Source: Gammaproteobacteria bacterium (GTDB lineage Bacteria > Pseudomonadota > Gammaproteobacteria > UBA6429). Taken from it: a stretch of 11,814 bases of DNA. The notes under the pieces were generated by a model, which ran no database searches, was not told the origin of the DNA, and was given only the letters and a program-made list of their open reading frames with translations. Each line of letters opens with the position of its first letter. Positions within the stretch are counted from its first letter, which is position 1. Location of the stretch: positions 1 through 11,814 of the forward strand of contig QIKU01000165.1 of NCBI GenBank assembly GCA_003232015.1, read 5' to 3'. Below, piece by piece: positions 7,582 to 11,814 of the stretch. The translations under genes and the position numbers were made by a program.

Positions 7582-8244
7582 ATGAGTGATGAATATCAAA
7601 CAGAAGAAGAACAAATTGAAAAAATTAAAGCATGGTGGAAGGAAAATGGTAAATCCATCATTTTAGGTCTTGTTTTAGGTATCGGTGGTATTGGTGGCTA
7701 CCGTTTCTGGCAAAGTAATACAGCAGAGCAAGCCAAGCTTGCATCGATGCAGTTTGAAGAGGTGGTTTCCTTGTCGGCAAAAGATAAGGACAAGCTTATC
7801 TCGAAGTTAGACGAAGTTGAATCAGAGTATGCTGGTAAAAGTTATGCTGATTTAGCTGCTTTTGTTGCCATAAAAAGGTTAGTTGAAGAAAAAGACTATC
7901 AAAAGGCAAAAGAACAACTGGAATGGGTTATTGCAAACAGTAAACAGGAAAGTTTTGTTCACATTGCACGGATCAGGCTGGCGAGAGTATTATTACAAAT
8001 GAAAAAGCCAGATGTTGCGCTTACTTTGATTAAAGATATTAAATCAAATGCCTTTAATTCAACCTATACAGAAATTCGTGGTGATATTTATGCAGCATTA
8101 AATACATTTACAAAAGCTAAGGCTGAATACCAGCTTGCATTGTCCAGTTTGAATTCTGGTGATCGACGACGTTCACTAATTGAAATGAAGTCAAATAATC
8201 TTCCAGCTTCTGATATACCGCTGACAAATATCACGCAGGAGTAG
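7582..8244 (+). CDS. yfgM: YfgM-type membrane protein (UPF0070, TPR-like), envelope chaperone partner
   Basis: The 220-residue product has a short acidic cytoplasmic N-terminus with the family-typical EEEQIEKIKAWWKENG, a single glycine-rich transmembrane helix at about 24-43 (SIILGLVLGIGGIGGYRFW), and a helical repeat region predicted to be periplasmic. This is the layout of YfgM, which in E. coli associates with PpiD and the SecYEG translocon and assists periplasmic protein folding. The conserved position between hisS and bamB supports the call. The ribosome binding site is modest (GAAGAG). The last codons contain the Shine-Dalgarno of bamB, suggesting translational coupling. Confidence 0.9.
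   Translation: MSDEYQTEEEQIEKIKAWWKENGKSIILGLVLGIGGIGGYRFWQSNTAEQAKLASMQFEEVVSLSAKDKDKLISKLDEVESEYAGKSYADLAAFVAIKRLVEEKDYQKAKEQLEWVIANSKQESFVHIARIRLARVLLQMKKPDVALTLIKDIKSNAFNSTYTEIRGDIYAALNTFTKAKAEYQLALSSLNSGDRRRSLIEMKSNNLPASDIPLTNITQE
8237..8241 (+). promoter_or_regulatory. bamB ribosome binding site inside the end of yfgM
   Basis: AGGAG overlaps the last codons of yfgM and lies 7 bases before ATG 8249. It confirms the bamB start and the tight coupling between the two genes. Confidence 0.75.
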
Positions 8245-8248
8245 TTAA

Positions 8249-9448
8249 ATGTACCGTTCTTTATTTTTAGTTCCACTGGTAATTGCTAGTGTTGTTTTAG
8301 CGGCATGTACCTCGTCACCTTCGCCCGTGATGCCACCTGCTAAATTAGCGCCCTTTAAGAAAGAGTTGATTGTTAATGACGACTGGCATCGGCAAATTGG
8401 CGAGGGGGTGAGTGATTATTACTATTTATTGTCACCACTTGTATACAATAATAATCTGTACACCATTGATTACAGAGGACTTTTATCGGTTACCAATGTG
8501 ATTACGGGTGATACTTTGTGGGATAAGGCATTGCACATACCTGTTTCTGCGGGCCTGAGTAAAATTGACGATATGCTGTTTCTGGCTACTAGTGAAGGTG
8601 TGGTAATTGCACTGGATATTAAAACCGGCTCTGAGTTATGGCAAACAACCGTTACAAGTGAAGTTTTTGCACGGCCGGTTAAGGCGGGTAGTAACGTTAT
8701 AGTTAAGTCTGTTGATGGAAAGATTGTTGCTCTGGATATTAAAACTGGACAGGAAAAGTGGGTTTATGATCGTGCGGTACCTGCATTAACTCTGCGGGGT
8801 AACAGTACGCCAATTGTTTATGAAAATACTATTATCAGTGGCCTTGATAATGGCAAGTTAGTAGGGTTGTCGGTTGAGACTGGCCAGGTTATCTGGAACT
8901 TAACTATTGCGGTATCAAGTGGGCGAACTGAAATTGAGCGGATGATTGATATTGATGCCGATCCGGTTATTTTTGGCGAGAATTTATATGTTGTGGCTTA
9001 TCAGGGGCGCATTGCAAATATTCATATCCCTTCTGGGCGGCTGGAATGGACTCGAGATTTTTCTGCGTATCGAGGCATCGAAGTGGATGAGCAACGACTG
9101 TACATTTCGGACAGTGAAGGTTATGTCTGGGCACTTGACAGAAAAACAGGTGCTACAATCTGGAAACAGGATAAACTGCTGCGCCGGTCTTTGACCAAAC
9201 CGGTTTTATATAAAGACTCAATTATGGTTGCCGACTTTAACGGTTTTGTACATTGGCTAGACAGTGAAAACGGCCATTTAAAAGCACGTTATCGACAGGG
9301 AAGTGATGACTCTTATGTTGAAAATGAATATGATTTTATGTTTACCAAGTCCAATAGCATTTTAACCGCACCACTGGTGTTTAAAGATAATGTATTTGTA
9401 TTTGACCGTCATGGAAATGTTTCCAGCCTTGTTATACGTGCCAACTAG
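8249..9448 (+). CDS. bamB: BamB, outer-membrane beta-barrel assembly lipoprotein
   Basis: BamB is the beta-propeller lipoprotein of the BAM complex that helps BamA fold outer-membrane proteins. The 399-residue product starts with a lipoprotein signal peptide ending in VLAAC, with Cys20 lipidated. Thr at +2 predicts outer-membrane sorting. The rest is an array of PQQ-like propeller blades, seen as repeated ALDIKTGSELW, ALDIKTGQEKW, GLSVETGQVIW and ALDRKTGATIW units. The length is close to E. coli BamB (392). The gene is 4 bases downstream of yfgM, and its 3' end overlaps the start of der in another frame. Other PQQ-blade proteins exist, but the lipobox, length and yfgM-bamB-der order make BamB secure. 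Confidence 0.96.
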   Translation: MYRSLFLVPLVIASVVLAACTSSPSPVMPPAKLAPFKKELIVNDDWHRQIGEGVSDYYYLLSPLVYNNNLYTIDYRGLLSVTNVITGDTLWDKALHIPVSAGLSKIDDMLFLATSEGVVIALDIKTGSELWQTTVTSEVFARPVKAGSNVIVKSVDGKIVALDIKTGQEKWVYDRAVPALTLRGNSTPIVYENTIISGLDNGKLVGLSVETGQVIWNLTIAVSSGRTEIERMIDIDADPVIFGENLYVVAYQGRIANIHIPSGRLEWTRDFSAYRGIEVDEQRLYISDSEGYVWALDRKTGATIWKQDKLLRRSLTKPVLYKDSIMVADFNGFVHWLDSENGHLKARYRQGSDDSYVENEYDFMFTKSNSILTAPLVFKDNVFVFDRHGNVSSLVIRAN

Positions 9449-10835
9449 ATTATTGGTGGCAAACCTGGTTGGTCGCCCTAATGTGGGTAAGTCAACTTTA
9501 TTCAATCGTTTAACCAAATCACGTGATGCTCTGGTTGCTGACCAACCCGGCCTAACACGCGACCGACAATACGGTGAAGGCCTGGTGGGTTCGCTGCCTT
9601 ATATTATTGTTGATACCGGTGGTTTAAGCGGCCAAGGTGAGGGTATTGATGAACTAATGGCTCAGCAGTCCTGGGAAGCAACACTGGAAGCAGATGAAAT
9701 TCTATTTCTTGTTGATGCAACTGCAGGGATGACTCCACAGGATGAAGAAATTGCTAAACGACTACGTAATACAGAGAAAAAAATATCGATAGTCGTTAAT
9801 AAAATTGATGGTCGTGACCCCGATATTGTCAGTGCCGAGTTTTATGCTTTAGGTTTTGAACATCTTTATACTATTTCATCCAGTCACGGTCGTGGCGTTG
9901 AGAAGATGATGCACTCTGTACTCGACACCTATCAGTTTAATAATATCGAAGATCAAGACGAAGAAGATAAAGGTATCAAGGTTGCCATCATTGGTCGGCC
10001 AAATGTCGGTAAGTCAACACTAGTTAATCGAATACTCGGGGAAGAACGTGTTGTGAGCTTCGACTTGCCGGGCACTACACGCGACAGTATTTATTTACCT
10101 TTCGAACGAGATGGTCAACGTTATACTTTAATTGACACTGCGGGTGTTCGCCGCCGCAGTCGGGTTAAAGAAGTCATTGAAAAATTCAGCGTCATTAAAA
10201 CTTTAAAAGCCATTGAAGACGCACACGTTGTTGTTATGTTACTCGATGCCCATGAAGGTATTACCGAACAGGATGCAAGCATTCTTGGTTTTGTACTGGA
10301 TGCTGGTCGTGGGCTTGTTTTAGCTATTAATAAATGGGACGGTCTGGATCAGGACGACAAAACAACTATTCAACGTGAACTGGATTTAAAACTTCCGTTC
10401 ATCACGTTTGCGAAGTTACACCGTATCTCAGCTCTATATGGAACCGGAGTGGGCGAACTCTATGCTTCCATAAACCAGTCTTACCAAAGCGCAACCAGAG
10501 ATTTTGCAACACCACTGTTAACCCGACTGTTAACCAATATTGTAGAAGCACACCCACCACCATTGGTGCGAGGACGGCGCATTAAGCTTCGCTATGCACA
10601 TCAGGGTGGACAAAATCCACCCCTTATCATTATCCATGGTAATCAGACTAATGATGTTCCGCTTCAATATAAGCGCTACCTTATTAATGCGTTCAGCAAA
10701 AAACTAAAACTCGTAGGCACTCCTTTGCAGGTTGTTTTTCGTACCGGCAACAATCCTTTTAAAAATAAGAAAAATACACTCACCAAACATCAAATCGATA
10801 AAAAACGCCGCTTAATGAAGCATGTAAAACGATAA
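9438..10835 (+). CDS. der: Der (EngA), tandem-domain GTPase for 50S ribosome assembly
   Basis: Der is a GTPase with two G domains in tandem that is essential for 50S subunit maturation in well-studied bacteria. Counting from GTG 9438 (465 residues), the first domain shows GRPNVGKST (12-20), DTGG (59-62) and NKID (121-124). The second shows GRPNVGKST (186-194), DTAG (233-236) and NKWD (298-301). A KH-like RNA-binding domain follows to near the end, with NNPFKNKKN and a basic tail. The start is uncertain: GTG 9438 gives a family-like N-terminus (VPTRLLVANLVGRP) and an 11-base overlap with bamB. TTG 9453 would give a shorter form, and ATG 9390 or 9417 a longer one. None has a convincing Shine-Dalgarno. 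Confidence 0.95.
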   Translation: MPTRLLVANLVGRPNVGKSTLFNRLTKSRDALVADQPGLTRDRQYGEGLVGSLPYIIVDTGGLSGQGEGIDELMAQQSWEATLEADEILFLVDATAGMTPQDEEIAKRLRNTEKKISIVVNKIDGRDPDIVSAEFYALGFEHLYTISSSHGRGVEKMMHSVLDTYQFNNIEDQDEEDKGIKVAIIGRPNVGKSTLVNRILGEERVVSFDLPGTTRDSIYLPFERDGQRYTLIDTAGVRRRSRVKEVIEKFSVIKTLKAIEDAHVVVMLLDAHEGITEQDASILGFVLDAGRGLVLAINKWDGLDQDDKTTIQRELDLKLPFITFAKLHRISALYGTGVGELYASINQSYQSATRDFATPLLTRLLTNIVEAHPPPLVRGRRIKLRYAHQGGQNPPLIIIHGNQTNDVPLQYKRYLINAFSKKLKLVGTPLQVVFRTGNNPFKNKKNTLTKHQIDKKRRLMKHVKR

Positions 10836-10839
10836 TTAA

Positions 10840-10855
10840 CTTGCTTGCTTGCTTG
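10840..10855. repeat. Tetranucleotide repeat (CTTG)4
   Basis: Four perfect CTTG units begin five bases after the der stop codon. The tract is intergenic and short. Slippage could change its length, but it is not inside a reading frame and no role can be assigned. Confidence 0.7.
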
Positions 10856-10924
10856 TACCAAAATAACTCATTTGGCACTGGGTAAGCTCCACCTTGCTAT
10901 TCTATTTTAAGTGTCTAGTATTAA

Positions 10925-10954
10925 TGCATTAACAGATGTAGTCCTTATTATAAT
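10925..10954 (+). promoter_or_regulatory. Possible promoter of the PAS-GGDEF gene
   Basis: A TATAAT hexamer is at 10949-10954, 27 bases before the start codon. TTAACA at 10929-10934 resembles a -35 box but is only 14 bases away, and the properly spaced positions (around 10925-10931) match poorly. The absence of another gene in the spacer and the functional break from der make a promoter likely, but the exact boxes are weak. I found no convincing terminator for der in the spacer. Confidence 0.3.
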
Positions 10955-10981
10955 AACGATACTCTGGTGTGAGAACGATTT

Positions 10982-11814
10982 ATGGATGAACAACCGGCAA
11001 TAGAGCCTGAAGTGCTCCTTACCGTGGCTAAGGATAAGCATAAAGATACCCCCCAAGGACTAGATTCACCGGATACACTGGGGCATACGCTCAGTATGCT
11101 ATCAGCGCTAGACAGCATCCAGGATGTTGTTATTATCTGCAACCTTCGTGGTCAGATAACTTATCTTAATAAAAAAGCAGAACAATTATTAAAGATAAAA
11201 AAGGATCATATTCTCGGCAAAGATTTTGACCATGTAATTACTATTTACAACGAACTTAATATGCCAAGTTATTTAAGCCCGATACAAGTTTGTCTAAATG
11301 AAAAAAGAGTTATTAAGCAACAGTTAGATGCGAAATTACTAACATCCGATGGCAAGCAGATATCAATCGACTATAAAGTAACCCCCGTTTTTGAGAACAG
11401 CACACTGCAATCTGTTGTTCTGGTTTTGCAGGACAAAACCAATGACCATATTGCACGTCGTCAGCTTGAATACATTGTTCAACACGATCTGTTAACCAAT
11501 TTATATAACCGTAATTACTTCGAGCAGCAGCTTACCCATGCGGTGAGTATTTCAAAACGTGGTTTGCGTACGCATGCAATGCTTTATATCGATATTAACC
11601 AGTTTAAAGTAATTAATGACACTGCTGGACACATGATGGGTGATGAGTTGCTCTGTGAAGTCTCTGCTATATTACAACAAAGAATCAGAGAATGTGATTT
11701 GTTAGCAAGGCTGGGCAGTGATGAATTTGGTATTTTACTAAACGACGTTGATTCGCTTGGTGCAGTTCACATGGCCGATGATTTAATAAATGCAATGTCA
11801 ACCCTCACTTTTAT
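10982..11814 (+). CDS. PAS-GGDEF signalling protein, 3'-truncated by the window (variant GSDEF)
   Basis: The reading frame from ATG 10982 is open for 277 codons and leaves the window without a stop. The likely ribosome binding site is GAGAA at 10971-10975. After a polar N-terminus of about 40 residues, a PAS-like domain spans roughly 41-152 (VVIICNLRGQITYLNKKAEQLL at its start, VLVLQDKT at its end). A GGDEF domain begins near residue 160, with HDLLTNLYNRNYF, the metal-binding Asp204 in YIDINQFKVIND, GHMMGDELL, and the signature at 245-249 reading GSDEF. The RxxD inhibitory site (RECD, 236-239) lies five residues before it, as in c-di-GMP-inhibited diguanylate cyclases. No transmembrane segment is seen, so a cytosolic sensor is likely. 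An EAL domain may follow outside the window. Activity cannot be decided from sequence because of the Gly-to-Ser change. Confidence 0.88.
   Translation, partial: MDEQPAIEPEVLLTVAKDKHKDTPQGLDSPDTLGHTLSMLSALDSIQDVVIICNLRGQITYLNKKAEQLLKIKKDHILGKDFDHVITIYNELNMPSYLSPIQVCLNEKRVIKQQLDAKLLTSDGKQISIDYKVTPVFENSTLQSVVLVLQDKTNDHIARRQLEYIVQHDLLTNLYNRNYFEQQLTHAVSISKRGLRTHAMLYIDINQFKVINDTAGHMMGDELLCEVSAILQQRIRECDLLARLGSDEFGILLNDVDSLGAVHMADDLINAMSTLTF

Noticed and set aside
10836..10981. Rho-independent terminator after der
   Set aside because: Only a weak 5-base stem (CCAAA/TTTGG near 10858-10875) is present and it has no T-tract, so a terminator cannot be supported.
10948..11142. Minus-strand open frame across the start of the PAS-GGDEF gene
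   Set aside because: The plus-strand frame encodes recognisable PAS and GGDEF motifs. The antisense frame has a Ser-rich translation and no domain.
1..11814. A novel defence, mobile or biosynthetic system
   Set aside because: Every gene is assigned to a known family in a conserved housekeeping order. There are no integrases, transposases, CRISPR arrays, phage genes, tRNAs or unknown gene clusters in the window.

Overview
This window is an ordinary-looking chromosomal segment of a gammaproteobacterium with AT-leaning composition. All genes lie on the + strand. Two conserved blocks point to that class: the end of an isc iron-sulfur cluster operon (iscU-iscA-hscB-hscA-fdx-iscX), and the housekeeping block rlmN-pilF-rodZ-hisS-yfgM-bamB-der. 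Type IV pilus and cyclic-di-GMP genes suggest a free-living, surface-associated bacterium. The sequence alone does not let me name a genus.

Region 1 (1-3579) opens inside iscU and runs through iscA, hscB, hscA, fdx and iscX. Together these encode the scaffold end, an A-type carrier, the J-protein/Hsp70 pair that releases clusters from IscU, the [2Fe-2S] ferredoxin, and the small acidic regulator. The key residues I could check are intact: LPPVK and the Cys in IscU, three Cys in IscA, HPD in HscB, and four cluster Cys in Fdx.

Region 2 (3580-3931) is a 352-base intergenic stretch. It holds a REP-like palindrome at about 3606-3682, two small stem-loops, and a probable promoter for rlmN whose -10 box lies within an inverted repeat.

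Region 3 (3932-10835) looks like one transcription unit. It encodes rRNA/tRNA methylation (RlmN), pilus secretin assembly (PilF), cell shape (RodZ), histidyl-tRNA synthesis (HisS), envelope quality control (YfgM), outer-membrane protein assembly (BamB) and ribosome assembly (Der). Genes overlap or sit close together. Two departures from the familiar order stand out: ispG, usually between rodZ and hisS, is absent, and RodZ stops just after its transmembrane helix without the usual periplasmic domain.

Region 4 (10836-11814) is a 146-base spacer with a (CTTG)4 repeat and a possible promoter. It is followed by the start of a PAS-GGDEF signalling gene that runs off the window. Its active-site motif reads GSDEF rather than GGDEF, while the RxxD inhibitory site is retained.

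I do not see a previously undescribed system here. The most useful leads are the short RodZ with missing ispG, the palindromic repeat, and the variant GGDEF domain.
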